DNA of 64,000 bases from contig VZSE01004958.1 in assembly GCA_013398275.1 (NCBI GenBank), positions 1,047,414-1,111,413 on the forward strand, written 5' to 3'. Of the stretch, positions 63,946-64,000 are shown piece by piece. Position 1 is the stretch's first letter, and each line of letters begins with the position of its first letter. The DNA is from Promerops cafer (Eukaryota; Chordata; Aves; Passeriformes; Nectariniidae). The notes beneath the pieces are model-generated. The model had not been told where the DNA came from, did no database searches, and saw nothing but the letters and a program-made list of their open reading frames with translations. Position numbers and translations under genes: made by a program.

Positions 63946-64000
63946 CATGCACATTTTGTGTCACAACGCTCCCTCTAGCAGTGGCTTTTGTATGGAAACC

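Overview
The window looks like bird nuclear DNA, probably from a non-coding gene desert. Three things point to this. CR1 LINE fragments are present, with the avian type of 3' tail (short repeats resembling ATTCTATG). Several solo or broken LTRs resemble long avian endogenous retrovirus LTRs; I recognise them by memory of the family, not by a database search. The background is AT-rich, with many poly-A/poly-T tracts and microsatellites. I cannot name the species. I found no convincing protein-coding exon, tRNA, rRNA or CRISPR array. All long open frames are antisense or frameshifted CR1, low-complexity translations, or chance frames.

Layout. 1-4117: AT-rich DNA with an LTR split by an antisense CR1 (1450-2155). 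4118-4450: an isolated CpG-rich islet holding a 21-22 bp minisatellite whose units can each fold as a hairpin. 4451-17433: AT-rich DNA with A/C-rich and T/G-rich low-complexity blocks, one of them G-quadruplex prone (13938-14120). 17434-18653: an almost complete solo LTR followed by a fragment of a second LTR, both on +. 22240-26140: a near-identical direct duplication of about 1.9 kb joined at single N bases, carrying a + strand CR1; it reads most easily as an assembly (haplotype) duplication. 29069-29294: an internally deleted LTR. 42615-43255: antisense CR1. 47097-47645: an unidentified GC-richer segment. 50585-51835: two CR1 fragments facing each other. 57690-58432: another LTR fragment. 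58569-58935: a second, 180 bp duplication across a single N between homopolymers. 59158-59388: a pure polypyrimidine tract. 60741-60815: a TG-type repeat with Z-DNA potential. 62285-63945: the longest CR1 copy (antisense, ORF2 parts), running close to the window end.

The elements do not form a pathway. The window is mainly a record of retrotransposon insertion and decay. Its most actionable feature is that two duplications coincide with single-N joins, so they should not be read as biology until read data are checked. I see no strong evidence for a new biological system. The least explained native structures are the hairpin minisatellite in the CpG islet, two perfect inverted repeats (30923-30955 and 54639-54666) and the 47 kb GC-rich segment.
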